Below are positions 27,006 through 35,046 of a stretch of DNA of 41,664 bases, one piece after another; the stretch's first letter is position 1; each line of letters opens with the position of its first letter. The stretch comes from an uncultured Gammaproteobacteria bacterium (GTDB lineage Bacteria > Pseudomonadota > Gammaproteobacteria > Pseudomonadales > Ketobacteraceae), in assembly GCA_913063125.1 (NCBI GenBank), contig CAJXZM010000040.1, positions 1 to 41,664 on the forward strand, read 5' to 3'. A program made the position numbers and the translations under genes. The notes beneath the pieces are model-generated. The model searched no databases. It saw only the letters and a list, made by a program, of their open reading frames with translations, and was not told the DNA's origin.

Positions 27006-27671
27006 TTAATCGCCTATATTTTTGATGAAATCAAATTTGGCGTTTTGATATCTACTTTCTGCAATTAGCTTCCTTGCATTTTTAAGAGTGTAGAAAGGAG
27101 TATCGGATAACAGTTTATTGGTAATAGTAGGGGCGAGAGGAAGTAACAGAAGCTCTGAGCCTGGCTCTATATGCGTTTGATATGAAAAACGTATGGAACC
27201 ATCCTGCAACGGCGTAGCTGTTGCAACCCCTCTCAGGCCCTTCATGTGACCAAAGTCGCTTTTATCCAGAGCATGATGCGTCTCAAGGAACTCCATTGAA
27301 TACGTTACAGTTAACGTATCAGGATTTTGTGAAACCGCATTTTTAACAACAAGGTCACGCCCAGGAAGAGGAGAGAAATCGAAACGCATATAGGCAATTC
27401 TCTCATTGTCACTAATTTGTTCTAGAACGCGAACTTCCTTAGTTTTATGCATCCAGCTGGACATATTTTCGGCATCTAGCATTAAAGCCGCAAAAGAGGA
27501 TAGAGATGACTTGATTTCAGTCTCCCCCTTAAACTCAAGGAATTTAGAATTCAAAACTGATCTTTTATGAACAATAATTCCATTTTTGTTCATAATTTTT
27601 TTCCATGAGCCTGCACCAATATCGGTGCCAGTGTCCGTTAATGAACTATTATGATTTTCCATTGACGTCAT
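27006..27671 (-). CDS. START-domain lipid-binding protein, cytosolic
   Basis: A 221-residue START/Bet v1-fold protein without signal peptide. The domain begins near SWKKIMNKNGIIVHKR and shows the bacterial START pattern: FLEFKGETEI, SSWMHKTKEVRVLE, RFDFSPLPGRDLVVKN, SYQTHIEPGS. It is clearly a paralogue of the next upstream gene (shared WMHKTKEV, F.PLP.RD.VVKN, .HIEPG, TPYYTL/TPFYTL). START domains bind sterols, phospholipids or polyketides in a central cavity, and some bacterial members act as cyclases or aromatases. Its ATG follows the stop of the other START gene by one base, so they are co-translated. An ATG three codons in is an alternative start. Confidence 0.85.
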   Translation of the reverse strand: MTSMENHNSSLTDTGTDIGAGSWKKIMNKNGIIVHKRSVLNSKFLEFKGETEIKSSLSSFAALMLDAENMSSWMHKTKEVRVLEQISDNERIAYMRFDFSPLPGRDLVVKNAVSQNPDTLTVTYSMEFLETHHALDKSDFGHMKGLRGVATATPLQDGSIRFSYQTHIEPGSELLLLPLAPTITNKLLSDTPFYTLKNARKLIAESRYQNAKFDFIKNIGD

Positions 27672-27672
27672 T

Positions 27673-28527
27673 TTAAGATCCAGAGTTAACGGTTACTTCG
27701 CCATTATTATGCATGCTGACATTTTCTTTTTGTCTTAACTCATGACCTGGCGGAGCTACAGGGGCGTCATTGATAATAAAATCTAAGACTGTGTTCTCAT
27801 ACTTAGGATTTTCATCAAGAGTTTTCTTGGCATTTAGTAACGTATAATAAGGAGTACTCTCTAACAACATGTTGGTGATAGCACTAGCACCGCATAACCA
27901 ACAATTAAGCAACGCTAAACCCGGTTCTATATGCGCTTGATAGGTGATGTCTAATAGACCTCCCTTTAGTGGAGTCAAGGTTACTAATCCATGAAGATCG
28001 TCCATGTGCCCATACCCACTTTCTTTTAGTTTCTTATGGCCTGGCAAATATTCCATTGTGAATGTCACAACTCTTGTGCCCGGATCTTGAACAATGGTGT
28101 TTTTGACGACAATATCTCTCGCTGGCAAGGGAAAGAAATCGAAGACCATGTAGGCCACAGCATCACCCGGTTGCTTTTCCTGATTAACCGGTGCATCAAC
28201 TAATTCAATGACTTCTTTCGTTTTGTGCATCCACTTTGCTTTAACTTCATTGTCCATCAATAATGCGACGACTGAAGAAGCATCTGCCTTGATTTGTATA
28301 ACCCCTTTAAATTCAAAAAAATTACTGCCCTCAACGTCACGAGAGTACACCTGTATATCGTTTTTATCCTTTATTAAGCTCCACGCGCCTTTTCCATCGG
28401 TTGCCTCGACAGTAACTTTCGACGCTGCATTAATCCTGTCACCAATTCCGCTTTTAGCATGAGCTGATAGCGATAGGGAGGATATTGCTAGTACTATCAA
28501 TACGATACAGTATTTGATCATTAACAC
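27673..28527 (-). CDS. START-domain protein with signal peptide, exported
   Basis: A 284-residue protein with a Sec signal peptide (hydrophobic core about 6-20, probable cleavage after SAHA at residue 24) and then a START domain (about 45-255: WSLIKDKNDIQVYSR, FFEFKGVIQI, KWMHKTKEV, FFPLPARDIVVKN, YQAHIEPG). The C-terminal tail is polar. The GTG at 28527 has GGAG eight bases upstream, which favours it over an ATG two codons later. It is the first gene of the six-gene operon and lies 105 bases from the start of the divergent LysR-like gene. A periplasmic lipid-binding role is likely; the paralogue next door lacks the signal peptide and would act in the cytoplasm. Confidence 0.87.
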   Translation of the reverse strand: MLMIKYCIVLIVLAISSLSLSAHAKSGIGDRINAASKVTVEATDGKGAWSLIKDKNDIQVYSRDVEGSNFFEFKGVIQIKADASSVVALLMDNEVKAKWMHKTKEVIELVDAPVNQEKQPGDAVAYMVFDFFPLPARDIVVKNTIVQDPGTRVVTFTMEYLPGHKKLKESGYGHMDDLHGLVTLTPLKGGLLDITYQAHIEPGLALLNCWLCGASAITNMLLESTPYYTLLNAKKTLDENPKYENTVLDFIINDAPVAPPGHELRQKENVSMHNNGEVTVNSGS

Positions 28528-28564
28528 GACTGTTACTCCATGGGGGTTTTATGTATATTTCTTG

Positions 28565-28592
28565 TTAACGGTGCTACATTACCATGCGTTAA
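28565..28592. promoter_or_regulatory. Inverted repeat TTAACG-N16-CGTTAA in the island's divergent promoter
   Basis: TTAACG (28565-28570) and CGTTAA (28587-28592) form a perfect interrupted palindrome. It lies in the 105-base gap between the operon's first gene (start 28527) and the divergent LysR-like gene (start 28633). LysR proteins bind such interrupted dyads and often control both a divergent operon and themselves. No -35/-10 pair was convincing. The assignment is inferred from position. Confidence 0.4.
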
Positions 28593-28632
28593 TCAGAATA
28601 CAAGCGTATTACCACAGGTTATAGTGAGTGTA

Positions 28633-29553
28633 ATGACAGAGCCAACGATAGACATTAAGTTGATACTTATTTTCATTTCCATGCTGGAAACGGGAAGTCA
28701 ATCTGATGTCGCCGACGCCTTTGGCGTATCACAGCCAGCAATCCACAAAGCGCTCAAGAAGTTAAAAATGATATATAACGACGAGCTTTTTACCTATAAT
28801 CATAAATTGACCATATTTACCCCAACTCAAAAAGCATTCGCACTAGCGCCAAAATTTATAGAAATAAGGGATATCTTCAATTCAACACTTGGAAAGGGTA
28901 AAGAGTGCGAGGTTTTCGATTATGTTTCTGCGAGCAATCACTTTTCAATAGCGATGAACGGATACGCATTTTCAACCAAATTCAATCGTTTTATGGATTA
29001 CATATACAACACTAGTCCTGGCATAAAAATTCTAGCCAAATTTTTGGAACAAGACAGAACTGAACGAGCTCTTATTGGCAGCGCGGCCAAACTGGATTCA
29101 GGGGAATTTGATTTAATTTTGGACCAACACAATGTGCATTATAAGAATTTCGACGCAGAAAAACTCAAAACCGATGAGTGGGTAGTGATTTCTGCGCAAT
29201 CTAATTCGTTTAATGATGATATATCGAAAGATGACTTTTTGAACGCAAAACATGTCGTTTGCACTACGGGTGGGGATGATTGTTATCGAGGTACAAAAAA
29301 CCCCAAACTAGATGTTGCTCTAGAAGTGCCATCTTACACAAATGTTATTGAGACTGTGGCACAGACTCAATATATCGCTACCATACCAAAGGAAGTTGCT
29401 TTGTCTTACGTCAAGCGGCTAAAAATAAACGTTTACAAATGTCCTTTTGAAACAAACTCACTGGAACTATTTATGTATAGCTCAAAAAAACCTGTCAACA
29501 CAGTAGCCCAGCAATGGCTAAAACAAACTATAATCTATACATTCAATAGTTAA
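28633..29553 (+). CDS. LysR-like transcriptional regulator, divergent from the island operon
   Basis: A 306-residue protein. The N-terminal helix-turn-helix (ISMLETGSQSDVADAFGVSQPAIHKALKKLK) has the SQPAI recognition helix of LysR regulators, followed by the linker and a substrate-binding-like domain (about 90-300). The long upstream extension of the frame (from 28540) is not family-like, so I use ATG 28633; the ribosome site is weak (AGTGAG). It differs from the LysR at the operon's far end, so the module has two regulators. Divergent position and an inverted repeat in the shared promoter region suggest it controls the START-KAS-kinase operon. It is convergent with the next gene (stop codons three bases apart). 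Confidence 0.82.
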   Translation: MTEPTIDIKLILIFISMLETGSQSDVADAFGVSQPAIHKALKKLKMIYNDELFTYNHKLTIFTPTQKAFALAPKFIEIRDIFNSTLGKGKECEVFDYVSASNHFSIAMNGYAFSTKFNRFMDYIYNTSPGIKILAKFLEQDRTERALIGSAAKLDSGEFDLILDQHNVHYKNFDAEKLKTDEWVVISAQSNSFNDDISKDDFLNAKHVVCTTGGDDCYRGTKNPKLDVALEVPSYTNVIETVAQTQYIATIPKEVALSYVKRLKINVYKCPFETNSLELFMYSSKKPVNTVAQQWLKQTIIYTFNS

Positions 29554-29556
29554 TGC

Positions 29557-29946
29557 TTATGACGCAATAGCAGTCTCTTGATCATTCTTGATACTACCAT
29601 AAGCGACGGATAGGTATTTGTCGACTACTTCCGCAATCGACAAATTTTCATTTTTAGCAACTGCTCTTAGCATGTTGATAGCTTTGCCGTCAACATGCAT
29701 GCCCGTCACCAAATTTTTATCGGCATTTCCAAGGTATTCCTTGAGCCTCTTCAGTTCAGACTCACCAAACCAAGTATTACACCATGTTGTTAATTTTAGA
29801 GGTGTCACACAAAGCTCACGAAATTGAAATTCAGCCATCTCAAAATCTTTATGACTAAAACCTTTGATAGATAGTTGAATGTCAATATACAACCATGCTG
29901 AACGAAATTCATCGTCAGAAATGTCGAACCGATTAGTTGTACTCAT
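29557..29946 (-). CDS. Hypothetical 129-residue protein, possible ribbon-helix-helix DNA-binding protein
   Basis: Start ATG 29946 is chosen because AGAGGCAGG precedes it; an in-frame ATG at 29988 lacks such a site. The protein begins MSTTNRFDIS, has a helical middle part with TWCNTWFGESELKRLKEYL, and ends with a strand-helix-helix pattern (VTGMHVDGKAINMLRAVAKN, then LSIAEVVDKYLSVAYG). This tail resembles ribbon-helix-helix proteins, with a loose likeness in arrangement to MatP, but the similarity is weak. It is the last gene inside the right island repeat and converges on the LysR-like gene. I cannot assign a function. Confidence 0.55.
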   Translation of the reverse strand: MSTTNRFDISDDEFRSAWLYIDIQLSIKGFSHKDFEMAEFQFRELCVTPLKLTTWCNTWFGESELKRLKEYLGNADKNLVTGMHVDGKAINMLRAVAKNENLSIAEVVDKYLSVAYGSIKNDQETAIAS

Positions 29947-30517
29947 AGTGCCTGCCTCTGATACTGAAATATGGACTATATTAGTCATTTATAAATACCA
30001 ACACTACGTAGCGAAAAGGAGTATACAAAAACGCACGATAACTCAAGCTGCGAAACTCTTTAACTCGGCACAATCCAGAATATTCTGATGGCCCGAAGAG
30101 CGGTTAGTGCTGACAACTTCCTTAGAACCCTGAATGTCAAAAGAACGGAGCGTAAAGGTATCCCAGTCGCCTCCATCAAACCCTTCATACTAAGCTTAAG
30201 GATCATATCGACAGAGATTAATGCCATAAGATTTCTGGTCTTGGCGGATTTGCATGCCAGGTAACCAGTGCTTTTTAATTTTACTTCTTTAATCCTGCTG
30301 AGGTAATAGGCGATCAAAATTATAACAATGAACTGCATCGACACCCAAATCCATTTTCGGACGTTCTCCTAGCAGCTTTTGGAGTTTAGTTATCTATATA
30401 GCGTTGAATAATAAATCACCCGCTACTAATTCATCAGCGCTATTTATGCGAAAAATGCAGGACAACAATTCACTCTAGGTATGCTTGAAAAACAACACCT
30501 TTCTTCAAACATAAAGA
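29947..30517. other. Gene-poor right edge of the island
   Basis: This 571-base stretch between the 129-residue gene and the DUF4124 gene holds the right flanking repeat (30208-30420) and flanking AT-rich sequence. On the minus strand, a start-less frame of about 45 codons (about 30047-30184, starting after TAG, with DGGDWDTFTLRSFDIQG) reads like a real protein end and may be another gene remnant; I do not recognise it. No intact gene is supported. Confidence 0.5.
30208..30420 (-). repeat. Right copy of the island-flanking repeat (inverted)
   Basis: The reverse complement of this 213-base segment matches 16862-17103. It is about 29 bases shorter because of indels in the second half. In the shared frame it reads TKLQKLLGERPKMDL and then VDAVHCY, where the left copy has TKLQNLLREHPKTDL and VDAVHCY. 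A TAG stop interrupts the frame upstream, so this copy is not a functional gene. Together the two copies bracket about 13 kb that contains the whole START-KAS-kinase module. Confidence 0.72.
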
Positions 30518-30997
30518 TCAACGAGAACATTTTTCTTGATACTTCTTCTCTGCCACTGCGTCAAGATACTTGCGCTCTTTGTCCGATATAAAAACGCGCT
30601 TACCTTTTTCATCACGTCGATAATAAACATTGACACTTTTTAATTCGTCCAATCTAATGCGCAAACGTTCGCACGTAGCTTGCTTCTCCATTTTTTCTTC
30701 TTGTTTTTTTTGCCGTACACCTTCTCTAGCTTTTCTCTCAAAAGATAGCGTTTCTGCAATACGCTTTAGCCGCTGTCTACGCTCTGCATCACTTATATCA
30801 GAAGAAGGGATCTGCTTAGCATTCGCTTTTTCAGCAGGCATATCAATTTTTTTCGCAGCCATCCCCTCTGGTAATCTATCGCCATAATGTATGTGCCCTT
30901 TATCGTCAACCCACTCATATACATCGGCCTGTCCCACTGCGGATACCAATAATAATACAGCGACACAAAGAACACATACCTCATTGAATTGCTTCAC
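30518..30997 (-). CDS. DUF4124-containing exported protein
   Basis: A 159-residue protein with an N-terminal signal peptide (core VCVLCVAVLLLVSAVG, cleavage probably near GQA) and the DUF4124 motif DVYEWVDDKGHIHYGDRLP, followed by a charged, coiled-coil-like region (residues 68-115) and a lysine-rich end. DUF4124 proteins are common in gammaproteobacterial envelopes and have no established function. The start is GTG 30997, with GAGG about ten bases upstream. It is the first core-type gene after the right island repeat and is on the same strand as amtB, separated from it by a terminator hairpin. Confidence 0.82.
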   Translation of the reverse strand: MKQFNEVCVLCVAVLLLVSAVGQADVYEWVDDKGHIHYGDRLPEGMAAKKIDMPAEKANAKQIPSSDISDAERRQRLKRIAETLSFERKAREGVRQKKQEEKMEKQATCERLRIRLDELKSVNVYYRRDEKGKRVFISDKERKYLDAVAEKKYQEKCSR

Positions 30998-31085
30998 CTT
31001 ACACTACCTCTTTCACTTTTCATCAAAGGACATTCTTGTAACTATAACACTTAACCATAACACCGAATAATAGTGCCAAATAACA

Positions 31086-31123
31086 GGTATAAAAAAAGCA
31101 CCCGAAGGTGCTTTTTTTATACC
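31086..31123. terminator. Perfect bidirectional terminator hairpin downstream of amtB
   Basis: Two 17-base arms (31086-31102 and 31107-31123) are exactly complementary around the tetraloop CGAA. The GC-rich core GCACC/GGTGC is flanked by A7 and T7, so the hairpin works as a rho-independent terminator in both directions. It lies 11 bases after the amtB stop and serves the glnK-amtB transcript. Confidence 0.92.
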
Positions 31124-31134
31124 TTTAACTCACA

Positions 31135-32409
31135 TTACTTATTTGTGAACTCAGGGTAGGCTTCCATACCGCAATCGCTGATATCCATGCCTTCGTATTC
31201 TTCTTCGGCAGTAACTCGGATACCCATAACAACTTTCAAGATACCCCATACTACGATGCTTGCTCCGAACACCCATCCGAAGATTACCGCAGCGCCTAGC
31301 GCTTGAGCTGCGAAAGACGCACCATCGTTAGTCACCGGTACAACCATTACACCAAACAGACCAACCACACCGTGAACCGATATCGCTCCAACTGGGTCAT
31401 CAATCTTCAATTTGTCTAGAGCAAGGATAGAGAACACAACAATCACACCACCAACAACACCGATAAGCGTCGCAGCCAATGCTGTAGGTGTAGAAGGCTC
31501 TGCTGTAATTGCAACAAGACCTGCTAGCGCACCGTTTAGAAGCATCGTTAAATCTGCTTTACCAAATAGTAAACGAGCAACTATTAGCGCGGCCATCGCT
31601 CCACCTGCTGCTGCTGCATTAGTGTTTAGAAATACCATTGCAACAGAATGCGCGTTGCTGATATCGCCTAATTTAAGAACAGAGCCGCCGTTAAATCCAA
31701 ACCAGCCCATCCAAAGAATAAATGTACCTAGTGTTGCCATTGGTAAGTTTGCACCAGGAATCGCATTTACTTGACCGTTAGCACCATACTTACCCTTACG
31801 AGCACCTAGTAACAATACACCCGCTAACGCAGCTGATGCGCCGGCCATGTGAACAATACCAGAACCAGCAAAATCAGAGAACGATACGCCGCCAACTTCT
31901 AATGCGAACAGTCCGAAAACTTCTTTACCGCCCCAAGTCCAGCTGCCTTCTAAAGGATAAATAACCGCTGTCATCACTACAGCAAATGCCAAGAAAGCCC
32001 AAAGCTTCATACGCTCTGCAACGGCACCTGACACGATAGACATCGCAGTAGCAACAAATACAACTTGGAAGAAAAAGTCAGAAGCAGTTGAATAGTTTGA
32101 ATCTCCTTCAAAACCATTTGCTGCTGAGTCTTTTAGCACCTGAGCTGTATCAACAGACTCAATACCTGCTAGAAAATAACCACCGTCATACATAATGGCA
32201 TAACCACAAACCATGTACATAGTGCAAGAAATCGCAAATAACGCGACATTTTTAGTAAGAATTTCGGTCGTGTTCTTAGAACGGACAAGGCCGGCTTCTA
32301 ACATGGCAAAACCTGCTGCCATCCACATAACTAATGCACCGCACACCAAAAAGTAAAAGGTGTCCATTGCATACTGCAACTGATAAATATTATTCGTTAA
32401 ATCTTCCAC
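31135..32409 (-). CDS. amtB: Ammonium transporter AmtB
   Basis: A 424-residue inner membrane channel for ammonium with eleven predicted hydrophobic segments. Family signatures are visible: AGFAMLEAGLVRSKN at the N-terminus, the first pore histidine in GSGIVHMAG, the second in ISVHGVVGLFG, and FNGGS. There is no cleaved signal peptide. The start is GTG 32409, because GGAGAG precedes it by six bases; the TTG codon fifteen bases upstream has no such site. The C-terminal tail that binds GlnK is present (TAEEEYEGMDISDCG). glnK lies 89 bases upstream on the same strand, the standard arrangement. A bidirectional terminator follows. Confidence 0.96.
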   Translation of the reverse strand: MEDLTNNIYQLQYAMDTFYFLVCGALVMWMAAGFAMLEAGLVRSKNTTEILTKNVALFAISCTMYMVCGYAIMYDGGYFLAGIESVDTAQVLKDSAANGFEGDSNYSTASDFFFQVVFVATAMSIVSGAVAERMKLWAFLAFAVVMTAVIYPLEGSWTWGGKEVFGLFALEVGGVSFSDFAGSGIVHMAGASAALAGVLLLGARKGKYGANGQVNAIPGANLPMATLGTFILWMGWFGFNGGSVLKLGDISNAHSVAMVFLNTNAAAAGGAMAALIVARLLFGKADLTMLLNGALAGLVAITAEPSTPTALAATLIGVVGGVIVVFSILALDKLKIDDPVGAISVHGVVGLFGVMVVPVTNDGASFAAQALGAAVIFGWVFGASIVVWGILKVVMGIRVTAEEEYEGMDISDCGMEAYPEFTNK

Positions 32410-32498
32410 GGTAACTCTCCGCAATGTATCTCAAAAATTAATAGGCATGGATTTTTATTGTTTCTTTCGTATTACTTCTTTTGTTTTCTAGGTTATGA

Positions 32499-32867
<369 letters not shown>

Positions 32868-32947
32868 TTAGTTTTTGTTTTTGCTTCTGATCGCAAATAA
32901 ATGCAACGCCGGGTGTGCATGCTCATTTACGGAACATGCGCAGCTAA

Positions 32948-32964
32948 TTGCACAATCCATGCCT
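32948..32964 (-). promoter_or_regulatory. Candidate sigma-54 promoter of glnK-amtB
   Basis: Read on the minus strand, AGGCATGGATTGTGCAA has GG and GC dinucleotides separated by ten bases, the essential -24/-12 spacing of sigma-54 promoters (consensus TGGCAC-N5-TTGC). It lies 111 bases upstream of the glnK start. glnK-amtB operons are widely NtrC/sigma-54 controlled, which supports the call. The -12 side is TGTGC, not TTTGC, so it is not a perfect match. Confidence 0.5.
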
Positions 32965-33029
32965 ATTAGGATAAATTGCGTAAAAACAAGGAGTTAGACT
33001 CAATAAAAATCTATTTTTACCTCACTCCA

Positions 33030-33044
33030 GCACCATTATAGCGC
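33030..33044. promoter_or_regulatory. Candidate NtrC binding site
   Basis: GCACCATTATAGCGC agrees with the NtrC dyad (GCACCA-N3-TGGTGC) at most defined positions. Its centre is about 100 bases upstream of the predicted sigma-54 start point, a usual distance for NtrC enhancers. A second half-site, GGTGCACCA, lies at 33088-33096 near the ubiK side. Confidence 0.4.
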
Positions 33045-33181
33045 ACCACAATAAAGCACGCCCTGAAAACGAGCAAGCGCCTATTAAGGTGCACCATGAT
33101 TTGATGGGGGAGAGAAAGGATATCCACACATAGAAGTGATAAACTGCCTTTTTCTCCACAAATCACGATGGAACTCCGATT

Positions 33182-33454
33182 ATGGCACGCTTAACGCCTC
33201 CTGAAACCCTGCTAAATCAAATAGTTGAGTTATTTAAAGAAAGAATCCCCCCAGGGTTAGAAGAAGCAGGACTAGATCTAAAACACAACCTCCGTTCTTT
33301 AATGTCTGAGTCCCTAAGTAATATGGATCTTGTCAGTAGAGAAGAGTTTGATATCCAACGCAACGTATTAGCACGCACCAGAACCAAGCTTGAGGCCTTA
33401 GAAAAGGTTGTGGCTGAGCTTGAACAAGCTCAGCAAGAAGGAACTACAGAATAA
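33182..33454 (+). CDS. ubiK: UbiK (YqiC family) ubiquinone biosynthesis accessory factor
   Basis: A 90-residue protein of the YqiC/BMFP family. It starts MARLTPPETLLNQIVELFKE and ends in a coiled coil (about 55-84: REEFDIQRNVLARTRTKLEALEK without the final lysine is the core), which mediates trimerisation. In E. coli UbiK helps organise the ubiquinone biosynthesis complex in aerobic growth and has membrane-fusogenic properties. It is divergent from glnK and, as in Pseudomonas, lies between the glnK-amtB pair and comM, although here a GH43/AraC pair has been inserted between ubiK and comM. Confidence 0.9.
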   Translation: MARLTPPETLLNQIVELFKERIPPGLEEAGLDLKHNLRSLMSESLSNMDLVSREEFDIQRNVLARTRTKLEALEKVVAELEQAQQEGTTE

Positions 33455-33493
33455 TATTTTAGGATAGCAGAGTAGCGTAACCAGCTACCTTAC

Positions 33494-34873
33494 TTACTCT
33501 ACTACTGACAGCTCTGGCACACCCAGCGCTGTCTGCTCTGTAAAGACTATTTGCCCCACATCATTATATGCCAACTCCTGCACCGACACGGCGCGAGTGG
33601 CATTACTACTTAATGCCCCACTATGGATTCCCGGTAATTGCCCCGTATGGTAAAAAAGGTAATCCTTGCCTTTATAAGTAGTAATTGCCCCGTGATTCGT
33701 CAATATATCCACTGCTCCTAATATGTCCCCTTGATACGTCCAAGGGCCATGGATATTGTCCGCCGTTGCATACGCTAATGGAGATGGCGCTTCTCCTACC
33801 TTAGATTTCGAGTAACTTAGGTAATAAACCCCATTACGCTTATGAACATAAGTAGCTTCCGTTAACTCTGGCATCGGATCACTACCATTTATTCCCTTGA
33901 TTTCCAAAATTGGGCCATTTACCGACAACAGGTCCCCACTCAATGCAACATACTGAGCATTACCGCCTCCGCCATAAAAAAGATAGGTTGTACCGTCATC
34001 ATCGGTAAATGCAGCAGGATCCATCACTTCATCAATAGCACCTGGGGTTAGATAGGAAACTAACGGCGCACCAATGTCCATAAATGGTCCTGCAGGAGAA
34101 TCACTAACCGCCACACCCGTTAACGCGCTAGGCCCAATAGCGATGCCACCACCAGACAACAACGAAATAATCGACTTCACACCAACATCAGTAATAATAT
34201 CTTTTGCTGGAGAACAGGTGAACAAGTAGTACTTCCCGTTCTTGGCTAATATATGGCTCGCCCACGTTTGGCGCATCCAAGAAACATCTTTTGCCTCTAC
34301 CGCTGGACCAACATACTCCCAGTCCACCATATTTTTGGTTCGATAAATATGAATACCAGTAATCTCAAAATTTGCTGCCGTTTGTAATGCTTCCGTTAAA
34401 CAGCGATTTTTACATTGGCTCTTTTGCATATGAATAAACGACGTTTCATCACGCCCAGCATAAAGGTACAGGTAGTCCTCAACCACCAGTAACGTTGGGT
34501 CAGCTGTATATTGATTTCTCAATATCGGATTGCCAGACCAACGTTGACCATTTTCATCTTTACACTGAACCTTTACCCCAAAGTTCGGAAAGCCATCATA
34601 TTCCCCAACATTATCAACAATAGAGCAGTTCTCGTTGTCAACAACAGTAAAATCAAATCGAGCTCCCGGTGTGATGTCATCAATTTTAAATTCCGTTACC
34701 CCTTGAGGATTAGCCTCAATATCAATATACGTTTGGCTGTAGGTTTCCAATAGCGTAATTGCTTTATCATTCCCAACCACCACACCACCAACAAAATCCC
34801 TATCAACACAACCACTTATCGCCACTAAACCCAACAATGCAATCGCCAATGAACCCTTCTTATTTCTTTGCAT
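33494..34873 (-). CDS. GH43-like family glycoside hydrolase, lipoprotein
   Basis: A 459-residue exported lipoprotein with lipobox VAISGC (lipidated C22), an uncharacterised N-terminal region (25-115) and a five-bladed beta-propeller domain of glycoside hydrolase family 43 type (about 118-430). The three expected acidic residues are visible: D125 in TADPTLL (base), D285 in VMDPAAF (pKa-setting Asp) and E339 in LTEATYV (acid). Blade motifs YLYLYAG, YLFYGGGG, YYLSYS and DYLFYHTG repeat through it. Such enzymes remove arabinose or xylose from plant or algal polysaccharides. The exact substrate is unknown. The divergent AraC-type gene is its likely regulator. Confidence 0.82.
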   Translation of the reverse strand: MQRNKKGSLAIALLGLVAISGCVDRDFVGGVVVGNDKAITLLETYSQTYIDIEANPQGVTEFKIDDITPGARFDFTVVDNENCSIVDNVGEYDGFPNFGVKVQCKDENGQRWSGNPILRNQYTADPTLLVVEDYLYLYAGRDETSFIHMQKSQCKNRCLTEALQTAANFEITGIHIYRTKNMVDWEYVGPAVEAKDVSWMRQTWASHILAKNGKYYLFTCSPAKDIITDVGVKSIISLLSGGGIAIGPSALTGVAVSDSPAGPFMDIGAPLVSYLTPGAIDEVMDPAAFTDDDGTTYLFYGGGGNAQYVALSGDLLSVNGPILEIKGINGSDPMPELTEATYVHKRNGVYYLSYSKSKVGEAPSPLAYATADNIHGPWTYQGDILGAVDILTNHGAITTYKGKDYLFYHTGQLPGIHSGALSSNATRAVSVQELAYNDVGQIVFTEQTALGVPELSVVE

Positions 34874-35046
34874 AAAACCCTGCTCCTATTGATTTTTTTC
34901 ACTCCTGTATTTTGTTTCATTGCACATTGACTGTATTGACAGGCTTAGCCATTTTTTTACCATTTTCAGCCAAGGTGATTTCGTGTACGTTTGTATTAGC
35001 GAGCGACAAAAGAGCCATTACAACCGAAGACAATTGAGAACAACAA

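Noticed and set aside
30060..30344. 94-codon minus-strand frame at the right island edge
   Set aside because: It runs through the right repeat in a frame that is not kept in the left copy, starts at GTG without a ribosome site, and has no recognisable domain; it is better explained as a chance frame in decayed sequence.
31412..31774. 120-codon plus-strand frame inside amtB
   Set aside because: Low-complexity antisense shadow of a highly conserved transporter.
33472..33488. Short hairpin GTAGC/GCTAC after ubiK as terminator
   Set aside because: Only five pairs and no T-run on either strand.
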